Shown here: piece by piece, positions 10,606 through 22,101 of the stretch
How positions within the stretch are numbered: position 1 is the stretch's first letter
Layout of the letters: every line of letters starts with the position of its first letter
Source of the DNA: Camellia lanceoleosa
Lineage: Eukaryota > Streptophyta > Magnoliopsida > Ericales > Theaceae
Direction: 5' to 3'
Length of the DNA stretch: 64,000 bases
NCBI GenBank assembly: GCA_025200525.1
Contig: CM045762.1
Span: 3,286,001 to 3,350,000, forward strand
Notes under the pieces: model-generated
Told to the model about the DNA's origin: nothing
The model's input: only the letters and a program-made list of their open reading frames with translations
Databases searched by the model: none
Made by a program: the position numbers and the translations under genes

Positions 10606-13600
10606 TAATCTAGCTTGGAGAAGACTTTTAATTCTTTCTATCCATTCCCATTAACCTAGTAAATTTCCAATCTAAAAAATAAAAAATTAAAAACTAATAT
10701 ATTGGAGATACTCAATTAAATAATTGTTTTTGTTCGTGCATGTTAAATTTATTATGCTTTCATTCTCATGAATACATTACATTAATTAAGGGGAAAAAAT
10801 CTTGGCCATAAAAAATATGATAGGTATATCATTAATTATTTATATCTAATTATTAAGTTTTGGCTCCAAAATTATTTCCTTTATTAAAATTATATCTTCA
10901 TGAAAAATAAAAAAATAAAATAACTCATAGAAGGGTAAGAGTAAAATGCAAAAATTATTAATTTCACACCAATTGATACACACGTGAAAGTAGATTTAGT
11001 AATTTGTTGTAAACTAATGAAAAGATAATTAAGTGTAATAAAGTTGTCACTTTCTTGGATATATTTGTTTTAATTTGACACATTCAATCATATCTAGGTA
11101 ATTAACTTCGTACACAATACTCTCCTTATGAGAGGTTAAAAGTTTAAGAAAAAAAAATGAAAAATTAATTTCTTGATTTCAAAAACTTTACATTCAAAAG
11201 ATTAAATTACTTTCAAAAGAATTAATTTGTAAAATAAAAGCCGGTTAATATTTTCTTTCAACAATTTTTTTTATCCCATTTTAAAATTAATCTAGCCTAG
11301 AGATGACTTTTAATTCCCTTCTATCCTTTTCCATTAACCTAGTAAATTTCCAATCTAAAAAATAAAAAATTAAAAACTAGTATATTGGAGATACTCAATT
11401 AAATAATTGTTTTTGGTCGTGCATGTTAAATTTATTTTCCGTTCATTCTCATGAATACATTACATTAATTAAGAGGAAAAAATCTTGGCCATAAATAATA
11501 TGATAGGTATAGTATTAATTATTTATATGTAATTATTAAGTTTTGGCTCCAAAATTATTTCCTTTATTAAAATTATATCTTCATGATAAATAAATAAAAT
11601 AAAATAACTCATAGAAGGGTAATAGTAAAATGCAAAAGTTATTAATTTGAAACCAATTGATACACACATGAAAGTAGATTTAGTAATTCGTTGTAAACTA
11701 ATGAAAAAGTAATTAAGCTAAATAAAGTTGTCACTTTCTTGGATATATTTGTTTTAATTTGACACATTCAATCATATCTAGGAAATTAACTTCGTACACA
11801 ATACTCTTCTTGTGAGAGGTTAAAAGATTAAAAAAAAATGAAAAATTAATTTCTTGATTTCAAAAACATTACATTCAAAAGATTAAATTACTTTCAAAAG
11901 AATTGATTCATAAAATAAATGTCAGTTAATATTTTCTTTGAACAATTTTTTTTATCCCATTTTAAAATTAATCTAGCCTAGAGAAAACTTTTAATTCCTT
12001 TCTATCCTTTCCCATTAACCAAGTAAATTTCCAATCTAAAAAATAAAAAATTAAAAACTAGCATATTGGAGACACTCAATTAAATAATTGTTTTTGCTCG
12101 TGCATGTTAAATTTATTATGCGTTCATTCTCATGAATACATTACATTAATTAAGAGGAAAAAATCTTGGCCATAAAAAATATGATAGGTATAGAATTAAT
12201 TATTTATATGTAATTATTAAGTTTTGGCTCCAAAATTATTTCCTTTATTAAAATTATATCTTCATGATAAATAAAAATAAATAAAATAACTCATAGAAGG
12301 GTAAATGTAAAATGCAAAAATTATTAATTTGACACCAATTGATACAAACATGAAAGTAGATTTAGTAATTTGTTGTAAACTAATGAAAAAGTAATTAAGT
12401 GTAATAAAGTTGTCACTTTCTTGGATATATTTGTTTTAATTTGACAGATTCAATCATATCTCGATAATTAACTTCATACACAATACTCTCCTTGTGAGAG
12501 GTTAAAGTTTAAAAAAAAAATTAAAAATTAATTTCTTGATTTCGAAAACATTACATTCAAAAGATTAAATTACATTCAAAAGAATTGATTCGTAAAATAA
12601 AAGTCAGATAATATTTTCTTTCAACAATTTTTTTTATCCCATTTTAAAATTAATCTAGCCTAGACAAGACTTTTAATTCCTTTCTATCCTTTCCCATTAA
12701 CCAAGTAAATTTCCAATCTAAAAATAAAAAATAAAAAAACTTGTATATTTGAGATACTTGATTAAATAATTGTTTTTGCTCGTGCATCTTAAATTTATTA
12801 CGTGTTTATTCTCATGAATACATTACATTAATTTAGGGGGAAAAATCTTGGCCATAAAAAATATGATAGGTATGGCATTAATTATTTATATGAAATTATA
12901 AAGTTTTGGCTCCAAAATTATTTCCTTTATTAAAATTATATCTTCTTGATAAATAAATAAAATAAAATAACTCATAGAAGGGTAAAAGTAAAATGCAAAA
13001 ATTATTCATTTCACACCAATTGATACACATGTGAAAGTAGATTTAGTAATTTGTTGTAAACTAATGAAAAGTTAATTGCGTAATAAAGTTGTCACTTTCT
13101 TGGATATATATTTGTTTTAATTACACATTCAATCATATCTAGGTAATTAATTTCGTGCACAATACTCACCTTGTGAGAGGTTAAAAGTTTAAAAAAAATG
13201 AATAATTAATTTCTTGATTTCAAAAACATTACATTCAAAAGATTAAATTACTTTCAAAAGAATTGATTGGTAAAATAAAAGTCGGTAAATATTTTCTTTT
13301 GAACAATTTTTTTTATCCCATTTTAAAATTAATCTAGCCTAGAGAAGACTTTTAATTCCTTTCTATCCTTTCCCATTAACCTAGTACATTTCCAATCTAA
13401 AAATAAAAAATTAAAACTAGTATGTCGGAGATACTCAATTAAATAATTGTTTTTGCTCATGCATGTTAAATTTATTATGCTCATTCTCATGAATACATTA
13501 CATTAATTAAGGGAAAAAATCTTGGCCATAAAAAATATGATAGGTATAGCATTAATTATTTATATGTAATTATTAAGTTTTGGCACCAAAATTATTTCCT

Positions 13601-14816
13601 TTATTAAAATTATATCTTCATGATAAATAAATAAAATAAAATAACTCATTGAAGGGTAAGTGTAAAATGCAAAAATTATTAATTTGGCACCAATTGATAC
13701 ACACGCGAAAGTAGATTTAGTAATTTGTTGTAAACTAATGAAAAGGTAATTAAGCGTAATAAAGTTGTTACTTTCTTGGATATATTTGTTTTAATTTGAC
13801 ACATTCAATCATATCTAGGTAATTAACTTCATACACAATACTCTCCTTGTGAGAGGTTAAAGTTTAAAAAAAAATGAAAAATTAATTTCTTGATTTCAAA
13901 AACATTACATTCAAAAGATTAAATCACGTTCAAAAGAATTGATTCGTAAAATAAAAGTCAAATAATATTTTCTTTCAACAATTTTTTTTATCCCATTTTA
14001 AAATTAATCTAGCCTAGACAAGACTTTTAATTCCTTTCTATCCTTTCCCATTAACCAAGTAAATTTCCAATCTAAAAATAAAAAATAAAAAAACTTGTAT
14101 ATTTGAGATACTCGATTAAATAATTGTTTTTGCTCGTGCATCTTAAATTTATTACGTGTTTATTCTCATGAATACATTACATTAATTTAGGGGGAAAAAT
14201 CTTGGCCATAAAAAATATGATAGGTATGGCATTAATTATTTATATGAAATTATAAAGTTTTGGCTCCAAAATTATTTCATTTATTAAAATTATATCCTCT
14301 TGATAAATAAATAAAATAAAATAACTCATAGATGGGTAAGAGTAAAATACAAAAATTATTAATTTGACAAAAATTGATACACACGTGAAAGTAGATTTAG
14401 TAATTTGTTGTAAACTAATGAAAATGTAATTAAGCGTAATAAAGTTGTCACTTTCTTGGATATATTTGTTTTAATTTGACACATTCAATCATATTTAGGT
14501 AATTAATTTCATACACAATACTCTCCTTGTGAGAGGTTAAAAGTTTAAAAAAAAAATGAAAAATTAATTTCTTGATTTCAAAAACATTACATTCAAAAGA
14601 TTAAATTACTTACAAAACAATTGATTGGTAAAATAATAGTCGCTAATATTTTCTTGAACAATTTTTTTATCCCATTTTAAAATTAATCTTGCCCGAGAAG
14701 ACTTTTAATTCCTTTCTATCCTTTCCCATTAACCTACTAAATTTCCATTCTAAAAAATTAAAAATTAAAAACTAGTATATTGGAGATACTCAATTAAATA
14801 ATTGTTTTTGCTCGTG
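10606..14816. repeat. 680-bp tandem array, end of unit 1 to unit 7
   Basis: The anchor CCTTTATTAAAATTAT recurs at 10878, 11561, 12242, 12924, 13598 and 14278 (mutated to CATTTATT). Units are therefore 683, 681, 682, 674 and 680 bp, with a seventh cut at 14816. Units are AT-rich (runs such as AATTATTAATTTGACACC and TTGGATATATTTGTTTTAAT) and have no open frames. Units 4 and 6 share private variants (TTTAGGGGGAAAAATC, AAACTTGTATATTTGAG, TATGAAATTATAAAG), and units 5 and 7 share others (GAATTGATTGGT-type, AAAAGTTTAAAAA), so a dimer of about 1,355 bp was duplicated. This is satellite-like; no transposon ends are visible in the unit. Confidence 0.9.
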
Positions 14817-16306
14817 TATAGCGATCCTGGTTTTTCACCGTTATTTATTGTATTGCGAACTCGGGTTCCGTGGTTGTTTGTTGTTGTCTATGTCTTTTTT
14901 CCATCCTTTAATCCCTTGTATTTGAATTTTGGGATGTGTTCGGTAAGTTTGGAACATGTTGGCTATGTGTTAGAACAAAAGGTTGCTGCCTAGGATTTGG
15001 CTTCTTCGCTCGAGCGAGGCTTTTTGTGCTTGAGCGAGCCCTGGGTATTTGCTTCTTCGCTCGAGTGAACATTCTTGCACTCGAGCGAGGATTGTGGGTT
15101 CTCAGGTTTCTTTTCAGACGCAGCTTCCGCAAGATCAAGCTTTCTTGCGCTCGAGCGAGCCTTGCATGGTATGTCTCTTCGCTCGAGCAAGAACTCTTGC
15201 GTTCGAGCATGCGTCTGCGTCTTCATAAGACTTGAAGGTTGGTATTCTTCGCTTGAGCGAGCTTTCTTATGCTCAAGCGAGACCTGTGGTGTTTGTTCCT
15301 TCGCTCGAGCGCGGCTCGCTGGTTGCGCACTGCTTTCATTGTTCGCTCGAGTGACGCTTCTTGCGCTCGAGCGAGGTATTTTTTTTGGCTGGTCGCCCGA
15401 GCGACCACTTCTTCGGTCGAGCAAGCCTCGTATATATCAGTTTCGTAGCAGAGGTTATCTTCTTCACTTTTTGATCTTTTTTTCATTCAAAACCCTAGAT
15501 CGGCTGTCTCTCTCTCTAAAATACCCTTTCTCTCTACAAATACACTTGATCTAGTATGTCTCTACCCTACTTCCTTTTTCAAAAGGGTAGAGCATCGCGG
15601 GCTATCTTTTGATCCGAAAAAGTTTGGATTTGGAGCATCTTGGGTTTTTCTCTTCTTCTCCTTTGAGCTTCTCCATTTGAGGTAGGGATAATCTACTCAT
15701 TATTATGAGCTTTAATATAAATATTAGTTATTTTGTATAAATGGTGAGATTTGGAGATTTTGGAAAGTAGGGTTTGAAATTTGAAATGTTTGAAAGATGG
15801 GTTTCTATTTTTGGGCTCCATTATGTATGTGAGGTCTTGAAATGGGGTTATTTGTGTATAATTGACAAAATTAAGCCTTAGGGTTAATGTTTGAGAAAGG
15901 GGAAAAAATGCCCTAATTGGGATTGAATAAATTATTTGTAGAAATAATGAAATCAATTATGAAAATATGAAATTGGTTTAGTAATTATGAAAATTGGAGG
16001 AAATTGTGATTGAATGGTGTAGTTGGATTGATAAATCACTCACCTATGGAAAAGTTGATAAATTATTTGTTTGATGAATTCATTTATTTATTTAGAAATA
16101 ACTATTTTGGGCTATTGATGGAGGATAGCCACGATTGTTGTAGAAACTGCATGATGATTAGGTAAATTGAAACTAATCAATTGAATTATGTCATTGAATA
16201 TGACATTGGATGTAAACATTGTATATGTGATTAAATTGGTCATTGTATATGACAACCTGTTTAAATATATTGTATATATATATATATATTGTTTGGGAGG
16301 AGATAG
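14817..16306 (+). mobile_element. Long LTR, copy 2 of the TATAGCGA family (truncated)
   Basis: Begins TATAGCGATCCTGG immediately after the last 680-bp unit and follows copy 1 block by block: palindrome array (15005-15425), GTATATATCAG (15430), CT-rich leader, AGGTAGGGATAATCTACTC (15680), GGGCTATTGATGGAGGATAG (16110), then GGGAGGAGATAG at 16306, where it stops. The missing last ~650 bp are replaced by another LTR beginning TGTAAAGACCC. It could be the right-hand LTR of an element whose left LTR is copy 1 and whose interior is the 680-bp array, or an independent insertion. No purine tract precedes it, which weakens the first idea. Confidence 0.72.
15005..15425. promoter_or_regulatory. Palindrome array in LTR copy 2
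   Basis: Same CGCTCGAGCGAG motif array as in copy 1, again ending directly upstream of GTATATATCAG. Individual motif positions are conserved between the copies although the spacers vary, which favours function over random amplification. Confidence 0.6.
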
Positions 16307-16625
16307 TGTAAAGACCCAAATAAAATATAAAAATGTGGTGGTGGAAAATAGAATATATGATCATGGATTATGGGTGGGATATATTATAGCATGATGATGT
16401 TTCAGTGGGGTGATAAGTAGATATTTATTTTATTTAGAGATAACATGGAGAGAGAAGTAGTGTGCATGAGGGGAGGGAACCAAAGCATACACATGGCTTT
16501 CAATTATTACTCTTTCGGCGAGCTATTAAACAAAGGAGGTTGCATCTTTTCTTGGAGGTGGGGGGCCAACTATTTTCTAATATGGGGAAATTTTTCAAGG
16601 TGGATGTTTGAAATTTCATATTTTC
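16307..16625 (+). mobile_element. Fragment of another LTR (TGTAAAGACCC start)
   Basis: The junction at 16307 begins TGTAAAGACCCAAAT, an LTR-like terminus, and the following ~320 bp match nothing else in the window. It ends where sequence identical in order to copy 2 (ATAATTGACAAAATT) resumes at 16626. Only the 5' part of this LTR is present. Identity as an LTR is inferred from the terminus alone. Confidence 0.4.
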
Positions 16626-16721
16626 ATAATTGACAAAATTGAGCCTTAGGGTTGATATTTGAGAAAGGAAAAAAAATGTCCTAATTGGGATTAAATAAAT
16701 TATTTGTAGAAATAATGAAAT
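16626..16721 (+). repeat. Duplicated fragment of the TATAGCGA-family LTR
   Basis: The ~95 bp from ATAATTGACAAAATTGAGCC to AATAATGAAAT repeat copy 2 at about 15859-15952 with few changes. It forms the left flank of the Copia LTR at 16722, so the Copia element inserted into this LTR family. Confidence 0.7.
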
Positions 16722-17174
16722 TGTTAGAAATGGGCGCCCATGTGGCATGACCATTTAACATTTGAATTTGAACCTTATCCAAATGGGTTTTGAATTTGAA
16801 TTCAAACCTATTTAGGATAACCACTCAGGATACAGATATTATCTCCATTAACTGATATGGATAGATAATAATAACATTATATATCTGATATATGGGTAAT
16901 GGGTGATTAAGAGATATACAACGTATCATCTCTGTTTTTTCCCATATACAGTTTCTCCCATATACTGACTCTCTTCCATAAACAACAATCAATAAGCTAT
17001 TTGCACTGTGATTTGTGTGGGTGATATTCACCATTGTAATATCACCCCACTGCTGGGTTGATTGACCAGATTCAGGAAGCACTGATTTACCTACGAGATC
17101 CATCAAAGTTCAGATTATATCAAAAAGGTATGACCTTATTAATTTTTATTCCATTGCGTCATACTTTGTTTACA
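16722..17174 (+). mobile_element. 5' LTR of Copia element 1
   Basis: A 453-bp LTR starting TGTTAGAAATGGGC and ending TTTGTTTACA, followed two bases later by a tRNA-Met-type primer binding site. The left 5-bp flank, GAAAT (16717-16721), is the presumed target duplication; the right partner is not in the window because the element is truncated. The interior is AT-rich with a run of short TATA-like motifs (16855-16895) and no coding potential. Confidence 0.85.
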
Positions 17175-17175
17175 T

Positions 17176-17187
17176 TGGTATCAGAGC
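17176..17187 (+). promoter_or_regulatory. Primer binding site, TGGTATCAGAGC (initiator tRNA-Met type)
   Basis: The exact 12-mer used by most plant Copia elements for priming first-strand DNA with initiator tRNA-Met, placed directly after the 5' LTR. It fixes the orientation and left LTR end of Copia element 1. Confidence 0.92.
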
Positions 17188-18541
17188 ATCTAATGGATAT
17201 TTTCGTGTTTCCATTAATCACGTGTATATTTTTATATGTATATGTATACATTATATACATGAATGTTAGTAAAGAAAATAAAAAATCTATTTTATTAGAT
17301 TAAGAGCATAAATATTTTTTTTATGTTCATTAATGCCTTTTTAAATACCATAAATGGTTTTATTTTGAAAAAGGAGTCCTAAGAACAAAAATCGCACCAA
17401 AACACCTCGAAGGTGGCGCGGTGCACGCGCATGCGCCTAACGCCTTGAGACGCCATGCACGCGCCCTCACGCTAAGCTAGTTCCACTGCTGCCGTCTGCG
17501 CGCAAGGCCCAGGTCGGAGCCGAGCTGAGCGCTCGAGCCGTCATACCGAGCCGCCCGAGTCAGCGTAGTGAGCCGCCGCTTTTTCCCTTGGTGGCTGGCT
17601 TGGCTGCTGATGCCTAAGGCACTATTTGTTCTGTTTTTTAATTCTGTATTGTGTTAAATGGTCATAATTAATTCATTACTTATTTGTTTTATGTGTGGTT
17701 TGTACTGTTAGACTCAGAATAAATTTTTCTATGTTCTGAAAATGAAAAATATTTTTTCTGTGTTAATAATTCATTTTTTATGCTTTAAAATGATTCTGAT
17801 ATTGCATAAATAATTTTCTGGGGTTGAATTTTTTATTGTGGACTTCTGAAATATTTTACTATTTACTGGGAATATTTTTTCTGTTTATCAGTTTCTAGAT
17901 TTTTTATTTCTAATTTTATGTGTGTTTATTAGTTATTTAAAATTCCAGAATATTTCGTAAAAATTTTAAAATTTCGTAATGATGTACATTTTTAATTATG
18001 ACATAATCAATATTGTCTCGCTTTATCGCTTTTTTTTTATTTCTAATTTTATTTGTGTTTATTAGTTATTTAAAATTTCAGAAAATTTCAGAAAATTCCA
18101 AAAAAATTCAAAATGATTTACACTTTAATTATGGCATAATTTGAATATTGAATACAGCATATTTTTTGGATTTGTAATATGTTGTAATTAGAGAAGCATG
18201 ATTAGTTATTTATTTATTTATTTATTTGAATTCCATTGTTAAATAAATATAGCATGAGTTGTTTGTAAATTTACAATGAGATGCTATTGTATGGATTTTA
18301 TCATGCTTTGTATATGCCATAAGTAGTGGGAGATTGTTTGATTATTTTTTTTTTTAGATGGAATTAAATTAAATTTTGATAATTATCACTAGAGGCAAGA
18401 GATGATTACGAGCATAGCAAATTTTCGATCTTGAGACATGTGTAAAATTATCATTATTTAATTTAGATTCTTTTTTGCAAAATATTTTGTTTTGTGTTGC
18501 TATAATTAATATCCTCAAAGATTGTTTACTCAGATGTAGAA
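17188..18541 (+). other. Untranslated leader of Copia element 1
   Basis: About 1.35 kb between the PBS and the gag ATG, with no open frame. A GC-rich island at 17395-17600, full of GCGC, GCATGC and GAGCCG motifs, stands out from AT-rich surroundings. The rest is T-rich and includes a short direct duplication: TTATTTCTAATTTTATKTGTGTTTATTAG occurs near 17905 and 18040. Confidence 0.6.
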
Positions 18542-19370
18542 ATGGTCGCTAAGACAAGGTGGCAGACTTAACTAAGGAGAGAAATTGATGGCGACAATTA
18601 TGATATATGGCGCCAGAAGATCCAATACCTCCTCAATGAGCAAGAAGTGTTGACCACACTTGAACAAGTGATGGTTGAGCGAGCCAGAAAGGCAATACAC
18701 CAACATCGCCGTGATCTTGAAGCCTTTCAGACTTGGCATAACAAAGATCGGTGTGCGCGCTTTACTATGTTGAGCAGCATGCACAACGACTTGATTAGTG
18801 AGTTTGAGCATTGCCCGACTGCATTTGAGATGTGGGAAGCTCTCAACCAAAAGTTTGGTATTACCTCTTTGGCAAAGCTACGGATCGACTATGAAGTTTG
18901 ACTCATATCGTAAAAGGGCACATCACCGATGAAGCAAAGATTTGAGAGTTATGTCACCATGATACGTGAGCTTGCGGTGGGCACAATTTGACTTAAGAGC
19001 AAGTAGTAAGCCGTGATATGCTCTCGCCAAATTCTTGGGAGCATATGAAGCGTAACATGATGCATAATGAAAGTGTGAAAACATTCAAGACATATCGCCA
19101 TTTGGAGCTAGAGGTCGAAGCGCCTATGTGGCTAAGTCCGATGGTTCTCGCTATGGTGGTTGAGTCAAGCTCACGAGGACTTCTCGCTCAAACGTGGAAA
19201 AGCAAAAGGTGCCCCTAAGAAGCAAGCAATGCGCTTAAGCCTAATGGCGCTAGAAATTTCAAGCGAGGGGCAAGAGAGGTGGTAAGAAGGCAAAGGCTAA
19301 GTTGACATGCTTTAACTGAATAAAGAAGGACACTTCGCCGGATTGCCCCGAGCGTAAAAAGGTACTCCTT
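18542..19370 (+). pseudogene. Copia element 1 gag, broken
   Basis: From ATG 18542 (MVAKTRW) the frame has TAA after nine codons, then continues open to about 18900 with the UBN2/gag pattern: DGDNYDIWRQKI, CARFTMLSSMHNDLI, and FEMWEALNQKFG. A frameshift at about 18900 and others follow. A degenerate CCHC zinc knuckle lies at 19308-19350 (CF-N, then DCPERKK), with TGA where a Cys/Asn codon is expected. Gag would form the capsid-like particle that packages element RNA. The spacing to the PBS is unusually long. Confidence 0.8.
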
Positions 19371-22101
19371 ATTTAATTTCTCGCATTCAATGCTTTGTGT
19401 CTAGTCAAGCATTAATTGCTCATTCTCCTCATTTTTGGGTTGTAGACTCGAGCAAATGCACCACATCGCGAGGACAAAGTAGGGTTCGTTGAGTATCGCC
19501 GAGTACCTGCTGGGAGCAGAAAATTTTACATCGGGAACGAGTCCAATGTGGAGGTGCTTGGCATTAGCACATTCAAGTCGAAATGCCATTTAGGGCACCT
19601 TGTATCTTCATGATGTTCTTTATGCTCCGGATATTCGCTAAACTTAGTTTCGCTTATTAGCATGATGAGCCTTGGTTTTAACTTTTGTTTTGAGAATAAT
19701 GGTGTTAGCATTTATTTGGGAACTATTTTTATGGTTTTGGTTGTCTTTCAGATGGTTTTTTAGTTTTGAATGTGGATGATTCTAGTCTTAATAAAAATGC
19801 CAATGGCTCTGTTTCTAATATTGCATCTTTTTGTGATAATGATTATATGAGATGGCATGCTAGATTAGGCCACATAGGGCAAGACATGATGACTAGATTG
19901 GCTAGAGAAGGTCTTTTAGGCCCACTCGCTAGAGTCACTTTGCCTACTTGTGAGCATTGTCTTGCTGGAAAGGCAACAAGGAAACCATTTGGGAAAGCCA
20001 TAAGGGCATCTATCCCATTGCAACTTATTCATTCTGATATATGTGGACCAATGAATGTGAGGGCAAGGCATGGAGCCCTTTATTTCATCACATTTATAGA
20101 TGATTGCACGCGTTTTGGTCATGTCTATTTGATTTCTCACAAGTCAGAAGCATTGGATTGCTTTAGATGATATGTTAATGAGGTTGAGAATCAATTAGAC
20201 AAGAGCATTAAGGCTCTAAGGATTGACCGAGGACGTGAGTATCTATCTGAGCAATTTAAAGTGCTCTGTGAGGAAAAAGGAGTTATCAGGCAATTGACAA
20301 TTCCTAGGACTTCGCAATAAAAATGGTGTAGCGGAGAGAAGGAATCGCACATTGCTTGACATGGTTAGATCAATGATGGCGCAAGCTAATCTTCCAATTT
20401 CTTATTGGGGAGATGCTTTGTTGACTGCTGCCTATGTCCTTAACCGTGTGCCCTCCAAATCAGTTCCTTCCACCCCATATGAGATGTGGATCGCAAAAAG
20501 CCCGATTTGGGCAATTTATGCCTTGGGGTTCAAGGCCTACATACACAACGCCTCTCATAAGTTTGGGAAGTTGGGCCCTAGAGGAAAGAAGTGTATCTTC
20601 ATTCGCTATAGTGAGCATTCTAAGGGCTATGTGTTTGTTGGGGAGCATCCGGATGGAAGTGTGATTGAAATTGAGTCACGAGATGTGGATTTCCTAGAGG
20701 AGGATTTCCCTAGCACAGGTGAGGTAACTAGAGAAGTAGAACTCTATGAGATGGAGGATCTACTTGAAGGTGCACCTAGTAGCCTAGTAGAGAATGAGGA
20801 AATAATTCCTCAAGCTCCTAGGGACAGTGGGAGCGATCTACCTGCCCATGGATTAGATCCAATGGATGAGGATTCTCAAGATTCTCAACTACATAGAAGC
20901 AAACGTGGAGCTATACCCCGTCGTCGTTTTGAGATTGAAGGGGAAGCATTCATGATTGCTCTGAGTGATGAGATGGAGCCTAAGAATCTCAAAGAGGCTC
21001 TCTCATCCCCTGCTAGTAAAGAATGGAGTACTGCAATGGATGAAGAAATAGAGTCTATGAAGAAAAATCATGTCTGGGACTTGGTTGATTTGCCAGTATG
21101 CAAGACTATTGGGAACAAATGGGTTCTCAAAGTCAAGCGCAAGGTGGATGGTTCCATAGAAAGGTATAAGGCTCGCTTAGTGGCGAAGGTTACACCCAAC
21201 GAGAGGGTGTGGACTATGAGGAAACTTTTTCACCAGCTTGTAAGGTTTGCCTTTATTCGCTTAATCTCGCCATAGTAGCTCACTGGACTTAGAGCTATAT
21301 CGATGGACGTTAAAACCGTGATTTAAATGGAGAATTGGATGAAGAGATCTATATGGATCAACCAAGGCTTTGTGGCAAGAGGGTCGAGCGCAAAGTTTGC
21401 AAGCTTCAACGATCTATTTATGGCTTAAAGCAATCATCCGCATGGAATCGAGATTTCATCGAGCCATTGTTTCTAATGGGTTTACGATGATTGATGAAGA
21501 TCACTGTAATGCGTTAAGCGGTCCAAGGACATTTTTTGATATTGTCATTATATGTAGATGACATATTATTGGCCGAAATGACAAGGAGATGATTGTCGCC
21601 ACTAAAATGTGGTTGTCCTCTACATTTGAGATGAAGGACATGGGTGAGTCGAGCTATGTGCTCGGTGTTAAGATCCTTAGGGATCGCTCTAGGAGACTTC
21701 TTGGTATGTCTCATGAGACTCACATTAAGGCTATTCTAGAGCGGTTCCAGATGCAGAGTCAGAAACCCATTGACACTCCTGTTGCAAAAGGCGAGAGCCT
21801 AAGCCTTGATATGGGTCCTAAGACTCAAGAAGAAAATGAAAAGATGGCCCGTGTTCCCTATGCAAATGTTGTTGGAAGCTTGATGTATGCTATGATGTGT
21901 ACACATCCTGACATTTGTTATGCAGTCGGATTGGTGAGTCGTTACCAATCCAACCCAGGACCAGCTCATTGGAAAGCAGTTAAGAGGATATTACGATATC
22001 TTAGAGGGACTGCAGATTACACACTTTGCTACCAGAGTTCAGATCTACATCTAGTTGGCTATTGTGATGCTGACTGGGGAGGAGACCTAGATGAGCGTAA
22101 G
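19371..22101 (+). pseudogene. Copia element 1 pol (protease, integrase, reverse transcriptase, part RNase H)
   Basis: Domain order PR-INT-RT-RH identifies Ty1/Copia. Visible blocks: a protease remnant near 19435-19560; the integrase zinc region WHARLGHIGQDMMTRL and CEHCLAGKATRK (19845-19990); the integrase core HSDICGP and FITFIDDCTRFGHVY (20030-20130); NLPISYWGDALLTAAYVLNR (20388-20447); then an intact 307-codon stretch (20352-21275) with the RT start WSTAMDEEIESMKKNHVWDLV and NKWVLKVKRKVDGSIERYKARL. The catalytic YVDD motif is readable at 21551-21562, in another frame. RT/RNase H continues at 21589-22101, ending in CDADWGGDLDERK. It has at least four interruptions (TGA at 20168, shifts near 20310, 21250 and 21560). 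The reading stops where the Gypsy LTR starts, so RNase H and the 3' LTR are missing. Confidence 0.9.

Noticed and set aside
20434..20664. Open frame overlapping Copia element 1 pol
   Set aside because: Shadow frame of the RT/integrase reading frame 20352-21275.
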